This document shows positions 1 through 11,902 of a stretch of DNA of 64,000 nt, piece after piece; within the stretch, counting starts at the first letter, position 1; each line of letters begins with the position of its first letter. The stretch is taken from positions 55,354 through 119,353 of the forward strand of contig NZ_PVTY01000012.1 in the NCBI RefSeq assembly GCF_003003175.1, read 5' to 3'. Origin of the DNA: Nesterenkonia sandarakina (GTDB lineage: Bacteria > Actinomycetota > Actinomycetes > Actinomycetales > Micrococcaceae). The position numbers and the translations under genes are program-made. The notes under the pieces are model-generated. The model was not told the DNA's origin and did no database searches. It worked only from the letters and a program-made list of their open reading frames with translations.

Positions 1-25
1 CCTCAACCATCGGCCGGAGGCACCG

Positions 26-778
26 ATGCGGCTCGGGCAGATCCACCGCCAGCCGGGCCTCGAGGCTGCCGAGACGCTGCTGGGCCTGCTCGCCGCCGCG
101 GCAGGACTGGTCATCAGCGCCGGGGCGGTGATCGCGGTCCTGGCGCTGCTCGCCGGGCAGATCGCCCGCCGGTGCGGAGCCCGGACCCTGGAACAAGCGC
201 TGGCCCGGTTCGCTCCAGGCTTCCTGCGCCGCACCGTGGCACTGACCCTGGGCACCGGACTCGCGCTGTCCGCGGTCGGCGCCGACTCCTGGCCCTGCCC
301 GCCGGAGACCGCCGCCACGCAGACCAGCGATTCACGGGGCTCGGACCCCCAGGTCGTGGACGCCCCCGGGCACCGCTCCCCGGCGGGCGGAGAGCCAGAC
401 TCCGCCCTGTTCGACGCCGAGGAACCCGAGACCGCCGAGCGAGACGACGCCGAGCCGGACACCACCGATTCGGACGTCGCCGAGCCGTCACCGGAGAGGA
501 CTCGGCCACCCTCCGGACTGTTCACCCCGGAGGCTCCTGCGCTGAACACCGACCGGCTCCAGGGGGTGCCCCACCGCCGCGGGTCCGAGCCTGAGCAGGT
601 TGTGGTCCGCCTCGGGGATTCGCTGTGGGACATCGCTGCGGACCATCTCGGCGCTGACGCGACGGATTGGGAGATCGCCGCGAGCTGGCCCCAGTGGTAC
701 GCGACGAATCGGGACAGGATCGGTGAGGACCCCGGCCTCATCCACCCCGGAACGGTCCTGGACGTCCCACCCCCGTGA
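26..778 (+). CDS. LysM-domain membrane/secreted protein
   Basis: A 250-residue protein. Two hydrophobic segments are visible near residues 20-45 and 70-85, followed by a long acidic, Pro/Asp/Glu-rich linker. A C-terminal LysM-like module begins around residue 190 (VVVRLGDSLWDIAADHLG) and ends with the typical HPGTVLDVPPP. LysM modules bind peptidoglycan, so the protein is probably membrane anchored with its C-terminus in the wall. The start ATG has a GGAGG Shine-Dalgarno five bases upstream. It is followed by an Rv3235-like gene and converges on secA, the usual Micrococcaceae arrangement. Family assignment is good; precise function is unknown. Confidence 0.8.
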   Translation: MRLGQIHRQPGLEAAETLLGLLAAAAGLVISAGAVIAVLALLAGQIARRCGARTLEQALARFAPGFLRRTVALTLGTGLALSAVGADSWPCPPETAATQTSDSRGSDPQVVDAPGHRSPAGGEPDSALFDAEEPETAERDDAEPDTTDSDVAEPSPERTRPPSGLFTPEAPALNTDRLQGVPHRRGSEPEQVVVRLGDSLWDIAADHLGADATDWEIAASWPQWYATNRDRIGEDPGLIHPGTVLDVPPP

Positions 779-824
779 CCACCGACCGGCATCGAGCAGA
801 TATCCGCGACCCCCAGGAGGAACC

Positions 825-1547
825 ATGTCAGTGAGTCCAGCAGGTCAGCAGCGCACAACAGCATCGGTCACACGGAAGCCGGCACGAGATGCGGTCCGAG
901 AGCCGTCGCGCGAGGATCCGTTGCAGTCGCTGCGCGCATTCCTCGAAGCCGATCCCCAGCTTCGGGGACGCACCAGGATCATTCCCGCCCCGGGCTCGCC
1001 GTGGCCTTCTCCGGACCCCGCGCCGAGGGCGAGCTATCCGCTCCGGCGCGAGGATGAGCTCCCAGCTCTGATGCGTCGGCTGCGTGGAGAGCGAGAACCT
1101 GCGGGAAGCCGTCGAGCACCGGGCGAGCCGCCCACGGTGCTTGCCAGCTATCGGGAGGAGCACCGGCAGATCTGCGCCATCTCACGCATCGTCTGCCAGG
1201 TCACCACGGAGGTGCTGCAGGGCGTGCGTCCGGCGGCTCAGCTCCAGCGGTGGCTCGATCTCGAGGTGCAGCAGAAGGTGGCAGAACGGGCATCCCTGCT
1301 CGAGGAGACCCGACGCTCCGGAGCCCGGGGCTCAGCGCGGACCGGTCCCCGGTCCAGGCCCGGAACCCCGGAGACGATCCCGCGGCCGCAGCCGCTGACC
1401 TTCGGGCACCTGCGCGCCGAACGCGTCGCCCGAGGCGCCTGGGAGGTCTCCGTGGTGTTCGGCGACGGCAGACGCGTCCGGGCATGCGCGCTGCGCCTTG
1501 AAGCCCACCGGCGGCGCTGGCGCGTGGTCGCGATGGAGCTGGGCTGA
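825..1547 (+). CDS. Rv3235-family protein of unknown function
   Basis: A 240-residue protein with a disordered, Arg/Pro-rich N-terminal half and a C-terminal alpha/beta region from about residue 115 onward. That region ends in FGDGRRVRACALRLEAHRRR and RVVAMELG, the pattern seen in the small Rv3235 family always found next to secA in Actinobacteria. I chose the ATG at 825 because AGGAGG lies just ahead of it; an in-frame extension to position 600 would overlap the LysM gene and has no ribosome site. Its stop is two bases from the secA stop on the other strand. Function is unknown; a cytoplasmic SecA accessory role is only suggested by position. Confidence 0.75.
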   Translation: MSVSPAGQQRTTASVTRKPARDAVREPSREDPLQSLRAFLEADPQLRGRTRIIPAPGSPWPSPDPAPRASYPLRREDELPALMRRLRGEREPAGSRRAPGEPPTVLASYREEHRQICAISRIVCQVTTEVLQGVRPAAQLQRWLDLEVQQKVAERASLLEETRRSGARGSARTGPRSRPGTPETIPRPQPLTFGHLRAERVARGAWEVSVVFGDGRRVRACALRLEAHRRRWRVVAMELG

Positions 1548-1549
1548 GC

Positions 1550-4162
<2,613 letters not shown>

Positions 4163-4292
4163 AGCCAGTTCTCCATCAGTGTCTACTGGTTCCGCGGAGA
4201 CCCACGATAGGCATGAGTCACCAGGTGTCATTCTACGCGCTCGCCCCAGGAGCCCCCGAACCGGGCCACCAGATCCCCTCCCGCACAGCGTT

Positions 4293-4357
4293 GAGGGGCG
4301 GATTCTGCGAGCATCTGCGCCCGCCGGGACATGAAGTCCCCGGGGAATCCGCCCCTC
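4293..4357. promoter_or_regulatory. Nested inverted repeat between hpf and secA
   Basis: A perfect 13-bp inverted repeat, GAGGGGCGGATTC at 4293-4305 and GAATCCGCCCCTC at 4345-4357, encloses a second short hairpin (GGGAC / GTCCC, loop ATGAA). It sits between hpf and secA, both read leftward, so it could end hpf transcription or fold in the secA leader. A second hairpin (ACCCCTC / GAGGGGT, 4370-4387) lies next to it. No T-tract follows in either direction, so a classical intrinsic terminator is not certain. Confidence 0.55.
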
Positions 4358-4385
4358 GACGTGGGGGTCACCCCTCTGCTGAGGG

Positions 4386-4423
4386 GTGATGGGTGGGTGT
4401 GGAGGTGATGGGTGGGTGTGGAG
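4386..4423. repeat. Two perfect 19-bp tandem repeats downstream of hpf
   Basis: GTGATGGGTGGGTGTGGAG occurs twice head to tail, at 4386-4404 and 4405-4423, just beyond the hpf stop codon. The first unit overlaps the 3' arm of the small hairpin at 4370-4387. The unit is G-rich and would be C-rich in the leftward hpf transcript, where a C-rich, G-poor stretch could favour Rho-type loading. That role is inference; the repetition is directly visible. Confidence 0.6.
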
Positions 4424-4429
4424 CGGGGG

Positions 4430-5119
4430 TCAGGAGGCCTGGTAGGCCAGTTCCTCGACCACCGGTTCATGCTCGTCGCTGCCGTTCTGGTCCAGCGAGA
4501 TCACGCCGTAGGTCCAGCCGCGGCGGCGGTAGACCGCTGAGGGCTGTCCTGTTGCGGCATCCACAAAGAGGTAGAAGTCGTGGCCGACGAGTTCCATCGC
4601 ATCCACGGCTGCATCCACGCTGACCGGCTTGGCCGGGAAGACCTTGCGCCGGATCTTGATGCTCGACTCCGCCTCATCCTCGGTGGGCGGCACATCATCA
4701 GCCGCCTCGGCATCGAGGACCTGTTCATAGAGCGGACGGTCAGTGGCGGCTGGGGGAACGCTCGCCATCGCGGCGGCGACGTCGGCGGCCCCATTATGAG
4801 GGGCGTGGGCGCGGGACTTCTTCTTGTCCAGGGTGCGCCGCAGCCGCTCGGTGAGCTTGTTCAGGGCGATCTCGAAGGCGGCGAACTTGTCACCGGCCTG
4901 CGCTTCGGAACGAATGACCTTGCCACGGCCGATGACGGTCAGCTCGACGGTCATGCTGGTGTCGGCTCGGCGGTGGGAATTTTCGCTGGAGACCTTGATC
5001 TCCAGGCGATGCCCCTTGTCGGTGAGCTGCTCGATCTTCTCGAGCTTCCCTTCGACGTGCTCCTTGAAGGCGGAGGGGATCGCGATATTTCGGCCAGTGA
5101 AGTTGACCTGCAGAGTCAT
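4430..5119 (-). CDS. hpf: Long-form ribosome hibernation promoting factor
   Basis: The 229-residue product has an N-terminal S30AE/RaiA-type domain (MTLQVNFTGRNIAIPSAFKE, residues 1-105), an alanine-rich linker, and a C-terminal dimerisation domain (IKIRRKVFPAKPVSVDAAVD onward) containing the conserved MELVGHDFYLF and RRRGWTYGVI stretches. The two-domain layout marks the long form that dimerises 70S ribosomes into inactive 100S particles under stress. The ATG at 5119 has AGGAGG upstream; the in-frame upstream extension is unsupported. It lies between comF-like and secA on the same strand, as in other Actinobacteria. Confidence 0.93.
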   Translation of the reverse strand: MTLQVNFTGRNIAIPSAFKEHVEGKLEKIEQLTDKGHRLEIKVSSENSHRRADTSMTVELTVIGRGKVIRSEAQAGDKFAAFEIALNKLTERLRRTLDKKKSRAHAPHNGAADVAAAMASVPPAATDRPLYEQVLDAEAADDVPPTEDEAESSIKIRRKVFPAKPVSVDAAVDAMELVGHDFYLFVDAATGQPSAVYRRRGWTYGVISLDQNGSDEHEPVVEELAYQAS

Positions 5120-5247
5120 TCTGTCCTCCTCGTATCCGATATTCAGACACAGCGGAGACAGGAACGATGTCCCCCTCGCCGCTGCGATGGGACTGTAAGA
5201 AGTACCCATACCTCAGACTAGTTCGCCGGAGCGACCCACGTCACCAT

Positions 5248-6156
5248 TTACGCCTCGGGCGAAGCTCTCACCAGCGGAAATTCTGATTCCGCCCCAGGTC
5301 CAGGGGCTGCCGCGAAGACCGCCGCGCCGTGGATCCGGGCCCCGGCGGCGCCGAGCACCCGGTAGAGCTCGGCCAGCGTGGATCCGCTGGTGAGCACGTC
5401 ATCGACCAGCAGCACATCCGCACCCGGGAGCATCTCGCGACCACGCGGGGTCAGCTCGAGGGTGCCCACCGTCCGACGGCGTCGGGCACGAGCGCCCCGG
5501 GTCTTCTGACGTCCCTGTGTCGGGTTCAGCGAGCGCAGCGCCGCCGCTCGCGTCTGGCGCAGCAGCCCCGACGTGGGCACCAGCCGCAGCTGACCGTGCT
5601 GCGGCGGCCGCGCGGACCTGGCGAGGGCGTGGCCCAGCAGCAGCTGCACCGGATCGAATCCACGGGTCAGCTGGGAGCGCAACGACGACGGCGGGCTCAC
5701 CAGCAGCCAGGGATGCGAGCCGGTGGACACGGGAGCAGACCCCTGGGCGGCGCGCGCGGCGGCCAGCCGCAGCGCCCGGGCGAGCCCAGGACCCAGGGCC
5801 GCGCCCAGTCCGATCGCCCCATGATCCTTGAACGCGAGCACCGCCTGGGACAGCAGTCCCTCGTAGCGGCCGGCCGCGCTGACCGGCAGCACGGTGATCG
5901 TCTCGCCGGTCATCAGCAGCGGCAGGGCCAGAGCCTGCTGCTCGGCGGCGAACGGACTGCGGGTCAGCAGGTGCAGATCCTCGGCGCATAGCTCACAGAA
6001 CACCTCGTCCTGCTCCGCGCAGCCGACGCACCAGACCGGTGTGAGGATCCCCGCCGCCGAGCGCAGCGCGGTTCGGACCACGACCCCGGCGGACCCGAAC
6101 CAGAGCCGGTCAGCAGTGCGGGCGAGCTGCCCGGGGCGTCGGCGCGTCGGATCCAT
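5248..6156 (-). CDS. ComF-family phosphoribosyltransferase-like protein
   Basis: A 302-residue protein of the ComF/GntX family. An N-terminal double-cysteine motif (CVGC and CELC near residues 43-62) suggests a zinc ribbon. The C-terminal type I phosphoribosyltransferase signature VLLVDDVLTSGSTLAEL binds PRPP in enzymes of this fold. ComF proteins are associated with DNA uptake and single-strand annealing in competent bacteria, but in Actinobacteria the gene mainly marks the mtrAB-lpqB-hpf-secA block and its reaction is not established. Arg-rich stretches in the middle may contact nucleic acid. Confidence 0.82.
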   Translation of the reverse strand: MDPTRRRPGQLARTADRLWFGSAGVVVRTALRSAAGILTPVWCVGCAEQDEVFCELCAEDLHLLTRSPFAAEQQALALPLLMTGETITVLPVSAAGRYEGLLSQAVLAFKDHGAIGLGAALGPGLARALRLAAARAAQGSAPVSTGSHPWLLVSPPSSLRSQLTRGFDPVQLLLGHALARSARPPQHGQLRLVPTSGLLRQTRAAALRSLNPTQGRQKTRGARARRRRTVGTLELTPRGREMLPGADVLLVDDVLTSGSTLAELYRVLGAAGARIHGAAVFAAAPGPGAESEFPLVRASPEA

Positions 6157-6296
6157 GCCCCGATCATCTGGCTGCCGCTGGGCCGCGCGACCACCTCCGT
6201 GGTCGCTGGGGAGAACCGGCGCGAGTCAGCGGATCCGCCAGCACCTGGGGCGGATCGCCGCGGACCTGCCCGCACCGCGTCATCGGATCAGCCGGA

Positions 6297-8021
6297 TCAG
6301 CCGGGGAACGCGAGGTCCCGGACCTCGATCTCCTCCAGAGCCACCCAGGTGTCCCCGGAGAGGTTCTGGAAGGGCACGTCCACGGTCTCGGCGAAGACCT
6401 TCTGCTGGCCCTCTCCCACGGAGATGTTCAACAGTCCCAGCAACGGGCTGTCTGCACGGTTGGCGCCGGTAAGTGTCACCCGCTCCGGGGTCATGGTCTC
6501 CTGGTCCGAGCTTGCCCAGACGTAGAGCGCATCGGGCCCCTGCCAGCGCACCTCTTCGAGCTCCACGGTGGTCTCCAGGCGCATCGGCTGTCCGAGTCCG
6601 CGCGGGATGCCGCTGGAGTCCCGGATGACGCCGGCCACGTAGAGGTCACGTTCGCCGTCGTCGTCGAGGATCACGGCGGCGCGGGCTCCGTCCTGGGCGA
6701 TGCGCAGCGAGGTGATGGTGCGGTCCTCGAGCCAGTCCGCGCTGACCTCCGCGCTGGAGGGCTCCAGGGACTCGTCATAGGCCAGGGCGTGGACCGTGGC
6801 GTTGTCCCCCTCCGAGGAGGCGGTCCAGGTCCAGCCGTAGTTGTCCATCGAGGGGCGGGTGAGGTTGTTCGCCTCCAGCACGAGATCCTCCGCCCGCTCG
6901 GGGCGCAGGTGGTAGAGCTGGTTGCCCTCGCCGTTGAGGAAGGCGAAGACCTCGTCGGAGGCGGACCCGGGGACCGCCGGGGCCTGCGGGTCGAGCTCGG
7001 AGATGTCAGGCAGGCTCCCGATGGAGAGCGTGACCTGGTCGTTCTGCCGGCGCAGGGTGCCGTCCTCGATGCCCACCTGGGTGGAGTCGACCTCCGGAGC
7101 GACCTGGATCCGCAGCTGCTCGGCCTCGGCCAGCTCCGACTCCAGCGGGATGTCCAGCTCGCGCTGGGCCACGGTGATCTCCACATCGTTGATCCGGGTG
7201 AGCGAGGTCAGGGCGAGGTCGAGCTGTTCCTGCATCAGCGCTCGTTCCGCCGGTTCGGCGTCCTCGACGCCTTCCGGGGAGAGGTCCACGGCGGCGGTGC
7301 CCTCATCGACCGGCACCGAGGCGCGTTCGAGCTCCACGCCGTCGTCGAAGGCGGAGATCACGGCGGGTTCGAGGTAGGGCGCCGGACCGGCGAGCAGCGC
7401 GCTGACGATCTCCGAGGAGATCCCCGGCCGGTTCAGGAACCAGCGCTGATCCGGCACCGCATAGCGCAGCTGCGGGTCGAAGAAGTAGAGCGTGTGGGCC
7501 TGGAAGACCTGCTGGAAGCTGCCGTCGATGAGCATCGTGCCGTCGGGAGCGTCGGTGATCCGCCACTCCCCCTCGATCTCCTCCAGGGTGAAGTCCATGA
7601 CCTCGGTGGAGTCCTCGGGCAGCCGGGTCAGGATCCCGGCGCCGTCCACCACGGAGTCCACCTGGAACGGGACGCTCCAGCTGTTCTCCCCGGAGGCGAG
7701 CACCGGCGGCTCGGAGGAGTAGACCACGGTCCGCGCGTCGGGTCGCCAGTCCCTGGCCGCGTCCGGGGACATGAACTGCCGGGCGATGGCATAGTCGTCC
7801 TGGGCGCCGGCTCCGGCGCGGATGAACCCGTCGACGATCTGCTCGGCGGTGGCCCCGGTCTGCGGCGGCTGGGCCAGCGGTGCGTAGGTGAGCTCCTCGC
7901 CCGATTCTGGAGCGGAGGTGCCCACCGGCCCCTCGGTGGGCAGCAGGGGTGAGCAGGCGCCGAGCACGAGCATGAGCGCGAGCAGTCCGGTGATCAGGGT
8001 GATGAGTCGACGGCGGATCAT
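6297..8021 (-). CDS. lpqB: LpqB lipoprotein, MtrAB accessory
   Basis: A 574-residue lipoprotein. The N-terminus is a lipoprotein signal peptide with the lipobox LGAC placing the acylated cysteine near residue 23. A GerMN-type domain follows (about residues 190-320), then a C-terminal WD/beta-propeller-like LpqB region. In Actinobacteria LpqB sits on the outer face of the membrane and modulates the sensor MtrB. The gene overlaps the mtrB stop by four bases (ATGA), so translation is probably coupled. Confidence 0.92.
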   Translation of the reverse strand: MIRRRLITLITGLLALMLVLGACSPLLPTEGPVGTSAPESGEELTYAPLAQPPQTGATAEQIVDGFIRAGAGAQDDYAIARQFMSPDAARDWRPDARTVVYSSEPPVLASGENSWSVPFQVDSVVDGAGILTRLPEDSTEVMDFTLEEIEGEWRITDAPDGTMLIDGSFQQVFQAHTLYFFDPQLRYAVPDQRWFLNRPGISSEIVSALLAGPAPYLEPAVISAFDDGVELERASVPVDEGTAAVDLSPEGVEDAEPAERALMQEQLDLALTSLTRINDVEITVAQRELDIPLESELAEAEQLRIQVAPEVDSTQVGIEDGTLRRQNDQVTLSIGSLPDISELDPQAPAVPGSASDEVFAFLNGEGNQLYHLRPERAEDLVLEANNLTRPSMDNYGWTWTASSEGDNATVHALAYDESLEPSSAEVSADWLEDRTITSLRIAQDGARAAVILDDDGERDLYVAGVIRDSSGIPRGLGQPMRLETTVELEEVRWQGPDALYVWASSDQETMTPERVTLTGANRADSPLLGLLNISVGEGQQKVFAETVDVPFQNLSGDTWVALEEIEVRDLAFPG

Positions 8022-9775
8022 GACTCGCCCTTCTTCGGCTGGTACAGCGCCTGCTCGTTGATCCGGTCATGTTCCTGCTCGTCGAAGGCGTCCTGGATGT
8101 TCTCGATGCGATACCTGTCGGTCGCCCGGTAGACCGGTGGCAGCGCCATCGGTGAGGCGCGATAGGGCACCGACTGCCGGCGCGGGAGCACGAGCCTGAA
8201 GCAGGAGCCCTGGCCCTTCTGCCCCCAGGCGTCCAGGGCGCCCTGGTGCAGCCGGGTGTCCTCGGTGGCGATGGAGAGGCCCAGCCCGGAGCCTCCGGTG
8301 GTCCGGGCCCGGGCCGGGTCGGCGCGCCAGAACCGGTCGAAGACGTGGGCGACCTCGGAGGGACTCATCCCGATCCCGTGGTCGCGCACGGCGATCCCGA
8401 TGGCGGTGGGGCTGGAGGAGACGATCACGTCCACCGGACGGGCTTCGGCGTGCTCGATCGCGTTGTTGATCAGGTTGCGCAGGATCCGGCTGATCCGCCG
8501 GGCGTCGACCTCGGCGAGGAAGTTCTCTCCCTGGACCACCAGGCCCAGCGGGGTGTTCGAACTCTCCGCCAACGGCTTGGAGCTGATCAGGACCTCGCGA
8601 GCGAGATCGAGCAGGTCGACCTCGGCGGTGGCCAGCTCGGCGGCGCCGGCGTCGAACCGGGACATCTCCAGCAGATCCGAGAGCAGCGCCTGGAACCGTT
8701 CCACCTGGTGGTGGAGCAGCTCGGTGGAGCGCCGGTTGATCGGATCGAAGTCATCGCGGGACTCATGCAGCACCTCGGCGGCCATCCGGACGGTGGTCAG
8801 CGGGGTGCGCAGCTCGTGGGAGACGTCAGAGACGAAGCGCTGCTGCATCTTGGAGAGGTTCGCCAGCTGGGTGATCTGTTCCTGCAGGTTGGAGGCCATC
8901 CGGTTGAAGGACAGGCCCAGGCGGGCGATCTCGTCCTCCCCGCGCACGGCGAGGCGCTGGTCCAGCTGCCCGTCGGCGATCCGCTCCGAGACCTCGGCGG
9001 CCTGGGAGACCGGGCGGACCACCGAGCGGGCGACCCAGGCGGGGATGGCCATGTTGATCAGCAGGATCGCCACGCCGGCGACGAGCATGGTGCGGAAGAC
9101 GAAGGCGACGTTCTCCTGCACCGGGGAGAAGTTGTAGACGAAGTAGAGCGCGTAGGGGTTGCCCTGCACGTCGACCTGGGTGCCGAACGCGATGCCCGGC
9201 TCCTCGGCTCCGTTGTTGGGGTACGCGACCGCCTGCCAGTACTGGCCGGTGCCCCCTGCCACGGCGTCATTGAGCTCATCCGAGATCAGGCTCGGCGGGA
9301 GCCCCCCGGAGGTGATCCCGTCGACGTAGAGGTTCTCTCCGCCCTCCAGCGGCAGCAGGATCACCTCGCGCTGGATCTGCGCGGTGGAGTCATCGACGTC
9401 GTTGAGGATCGACTGGATGTCCTGCTGCGCCTCGGTCCGGTTGCTGGTGCTCAGGGCCGCGAAGCTGCTCCGGATCGCGTCGAGACCGTCGGCGGCCTCG
9501 AGCTCGGCCTGATCGAAGCGCTCCTGGAAGAGCCCGGAGGTGACCTGCTGGACCAGGAAGGCGGCCACGGCCATGGTGCTGATCATGGTGAGCAGACCGG
9601 TGAAGAAGACTGCACGGATCAGCAGCGAGCGCGCCCAGAGCCGGGGCAGCCCGCTGACCTTCCGGGCGGTGCCGGCGAAGGTCCGCTTCGCGCCGGGGGC
9701 GGGCGGCTGCTCGGACTCTGCCTGCGCGGCCGCCTCGATCTCCTCCAGAGGGTCTCGGGTGCGGTCCCGGATCAC
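8018..9775 (-). CDS. mtrB: Sensor histidine kinase MtrB
   Basis: A 585-residue sensor with two transmembrane segments (near residues 50-72 and 228-250) bracketing an extracytoplasmic domain, a HAMP linker, a HisKA domain with the phosphoacceptor motif DVSHELRTPLTTVRM, and a HATPase domain with DHGIGM and GGSGLGLSIA. It phosphorylates MtrA to control cell-wall and division genes. The annotated start is a GTG at 9775 with a poor ribosome site. The in-frame sequence upstream is open to about 9850 without an ATG or GTG, so the true N-terminus is uncertain. Confidence 0.92.
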   Translation of the reverse strand: MIRDRTRDPLEEIEAAAQAESEQPPAPGAKRTFAGTARKVSGLPRLWARSLLIRAVFFTGLLTMISTMAVAAFLVQQVTSGLFQERFDQAELEAADGLDAIRSSFAALSTSNRTEAQQDIQSILNDVDDSTAQIQREVILLPLEGGENLYVDGITSGGLPPSLISDELNDAVAGGTGQYWQAVAYPNNGAEEPGIAFGTQVDVQGNPYALYFVYNFSPVQENVAFVFRTMLVAGVAILLINMAIPAWVARSVVRPVSQAAEVSERIADGQLDQRLAVRGEDEIARLGLSFNRMASNLQEQITQLANLSKMQQRFVSDVSHELRTPLTTVRMAAEVLHESRDDFDPINRRSTELLHHQVERFQALLSDLLEMSRFDAGAAELATAEVDLLDLAREVLISSKPLAESSNTPLGLVVQGENFLAEVDARRISRILRNLINNAIEHAEARPVDVIVSSSPTAIGIAVRDHGIGMSPSEVAHVFDRFWRADPARARTTGGSGLGLSIATEDTRLHQGALDAWGQKGQGSCFRLVLPRRQSVPYRASPMALPPVYRATDRYRIENIQDAFDEQEHDRINEQALYQPKKGES

Positions 9776-9852
9776 CGGGATGCTGCCCGTGGAGGTCGCC
9801 GAGGACCGCGAGGCGGCCCGATCTGCGGTGTTCTCAGCGTGGACAGGAATGA

Positions 9853-10542
9853 CTACCCCTGCCCTCCGGCCTTATAGCCGACGCCGCGCACGGTCTGGAC
9901 GATCTCGGGGTTCTCCGGATCCTTCTCGATCTTGGAACGCAGTCGCTGCACGTGGACGTTGACCAGCCGGGTGTCGGCCTGGTGCCGGTAGCCCCAGACC
10001 TCTTCGAGCAGCATCTCGCGGTTCCAGACCTGCCAGGGCTTCTTCGCCAGCGCGGTCAGCAGGTCGAACTCCAGCGGGGTGAGCGAGATCCGGTGTTCGC
10101 CGCGGCGGACCTCATGACCGGCGACGTCGATGCTCAGGTCTCCGATGGTGAGGTTCTCCCCGTCGGGGCGGGCATTGTGATCAGCCGGGCGCAGCCGGGC
10201 ACGCACCCGGGCCACCAGCTCGGCGGGCTTGAAGGGCTTCGGCACGTAGTCGTCGGCGCCGGCCTCGAGGCCGCGCACCACATCGGCGGTGTCGGACTTC
10301 GCGGTCAGCATGATCACCGGAGTGTCCGCCTCCTCGCGGATCTCGCGGCAGACCTCGATGCCGTCCTTGCCGGGCAGCATCAGGTCGAGCAGGACCACGT
10401 CGGGCTTGGAGCTGTGGAAGGTCTCCAGGGCATCCTCGCCGTTGAAGCAGAAGGTGGGCTCGAATCCCTCATTGCGCAGCACAATGCCGATCATCTCTGC
10501 GAGCGCTTCGTCGTCGTCGACGACCAGGATTCTGGCTTTCAT
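9853..10542 (-). CDS. mtrA: Response regulator MtrA
   Basis: An OmpR/PhoB-type regulator of 229 residues. The receiver domain begins ARILVVDDDEAL, with the phosphoacceptor Asp in VVLLDLMLPGKDGIEV and the switch Lys in DDYVPKPF. The winged-helix DNA-binding domain occupies residues 130-228 and ends TVRGVGYKAG. The ATG at 10542 has GGAGAG upstream; another in-frame ATG lies five codons before it. It heads the mtrA-mtrB-lpqB operon and is divergent from the membrane protein gene at 10691, so a promoter region lies between 10543 and 10690. Confidence 0.95.
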   Translation of the reverse strand: MKARILVVDDDEALAEMIGIVLRNEGFEPTFCFNGEDALETFHSSKPDVVLLDLMLPGKDGIEVCREIREEADTPVIMLTAKSDTADVVRGLEAGADDYVPKPFKPAELVARVRARLRPADHNARPDGENLTIGDLSIDVAGHEVRRGEHRISLTPLEFDLLTALAKKPWQVWNREMLLEEVWGYRHQADTRLVNVHVQRLRSKIEKDPENPEIVQTVRGVGYKAGGQG

Positions 10543-10690
10543 CTGCTCTCCATCCATAGGGGTCCTGCGCCGCAGAGCGTCTCGCGGGCACAGGTTTGGG
10601 CCCAGTTCCATGCGGCACCTCACTCAGGATATATGAGAGCGGTAGGCTGGACGCAGAGGGCACTCGCGCAGACGCGCTTGAGGAGGGGCG

Positions 10691-11902
10691 ATGATCCGTA
10701 CAGCGGAGACACACCGGGGTGCACGGCCATGGCCGAGCACCGGTTCCGCGCCGTCTGGCGCCCAGGATCAGCCGCTGAGGCCGGGCTCGGTCTTCCCGCT
10801 GCGCCGGATGGTCGCCGATGAGCTCTTCAGCGCCGCGGTGGCGGTCATCCGCCGCTCCCCCAAAGCCGTGCTGGGCGTCCCCTTCCTCGCCGGACTCGTG
10901 AACTTCGGGTTCACCCTGGTGATGATGCTGGTGCTGCCCTCGTCCTCCTATATGCGCATGCTCACCGACCCGGGGGCCTTCGATGATCCGGACCTCGCGC
11001 TGGGCGTGGCCACCGACGCCGCCTTCCTCTGGGTGACCTTCGCGAGCTCGGCGGTGACCTCCCTGGTGATCGCGGTCGCCACGGCGTATATGGTGCTGCC
11101 CACGCTGCGCGCCGCCTACGGCCTGCACACCGGGATGGCCCAGACGGTCCGGCTGCGCCTGCGCCGACTCGTCCCGACCGTGCTGAACCTGCTGGTGCTG
11201 GGTCTGATCCTGGCCGTGGCGGCGCTGCCGGTGTTCTTCGTCGCGGTGCTGCTGCTGGTGGTCACCCTCTTCCTGGGCGCGATCGTGGTCTTCCCCGCGC
11301 TCTTCCTCGCCCTGTGCTGGGTCACCGCCGCGGTGATGTACGCCCCGCTGACCGTGGTGGTCGAGCGCATGGGCCCCTTCGCGGCCATCGCCAGGTCCTG
11401 GCGGCTCAACCGGGGACGCTGGTGGCGCAACATCGGGCTGGTCGCGCTGCTCTATGTGATCCTCGGACTGGCCTTCACGATCGCGTCGGTGCCGCTGATG
11501 CTCACCGTGGGCATCTCGGAGCTGCTGGAGTCCGGGCTGACCTCCGGGGGTGAATGGGCCGGCTTCGCGGTGTTCGCCCTCACCGAGCTCTACGGCACCG
11601 TGCTCTCCACCCTGTTCATCGGGGTCGTGGGCACCGTGATCTCCCTGATGTACCTCAACGCCCGGATCCGGCAGGAGGCCCTGGACGTCACGCTGCTCGC
11701 GGCGGCCGACCCGGTCCGCGCCTCGGCGTCGGTCGCCCGCGGCGTCTCCGGAGGGGCGAGACCGGCAGGACAGGCCGGGTGGCCGGGCGCGGCACGGCCG
11801 GCAGAGGCGAAGGGCACACCGTCTGAGGCCCTCGTGCCAGGCTCGATCGAACACCTCCACGAACACTTCGGGGAGGTGAACGCCGGTGCAGCCCGAACCT
11901 GA
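10691..11902 (+). CDS. Multi-pass membrane protein, GDPD-membrane-domain-like
   Basis: A 403-residue integral membrane protein. After a soluble N-terminus of about 50 residues there are about six hydrophobic stretches, at roughly 60-85, 115-145, 160-190, 190-220, 250-280 and 290-320, then a Pro/Ala-rich cytoplasmic tail. The pattern resembles the glycerophosphoryl-diester-phosphodiesterase membrane domain family commonly found beside DUF4129, DUF4350 and MoxR genes. No catalytic GDPD domain is visible. GGAGGGG precedes the ATG. Its 3' end overlaps the DUF4129 gene by 17 bases, so it opens a co-translated plus-strand operon. Confidence 0.75.
   Translation: MIRTAETHRGARPWPSTGSAPSGAQDQPLRPGSVFPLRRMVADELFSAAVAVIRRSPKAVLGVPFLAGLVNFGFTLVMMLVLPSSSYMRMLTDPGAFDDPDLALGVATDAAFLWVTFASSAVTSLVIAVATAYMVLPTLRAAYGLHTGMAQTVRLRLRRLVPTVLNLLVLGLILAVAALPVFFVAVLLLVVTLFLGAIVVFPALFLALCWVTAAVMYAPLTVVVERMGPFAAIARSWRLNRGRWWRNIGLVALLYVILGLAFTIASVPLMLTVGISELLESGLTSGGEWAGFAVFALTELYGTVLSTLFIGVVGTVISLMYLNARIRQEALDVTLLAAADPVRASASVARGVSGGARPAGQAGWPGAARPAEAKGTPSEALVPGSIEHLHEHFGEVNAGAART

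Noticed and set aside
8246..9877. A 543-codon plus-strand open frame across mtrB
   Set aside because: Antisense shadow of mtrB with Gly/Val/Asp/His-rich low-information sequence and no family resemblance.
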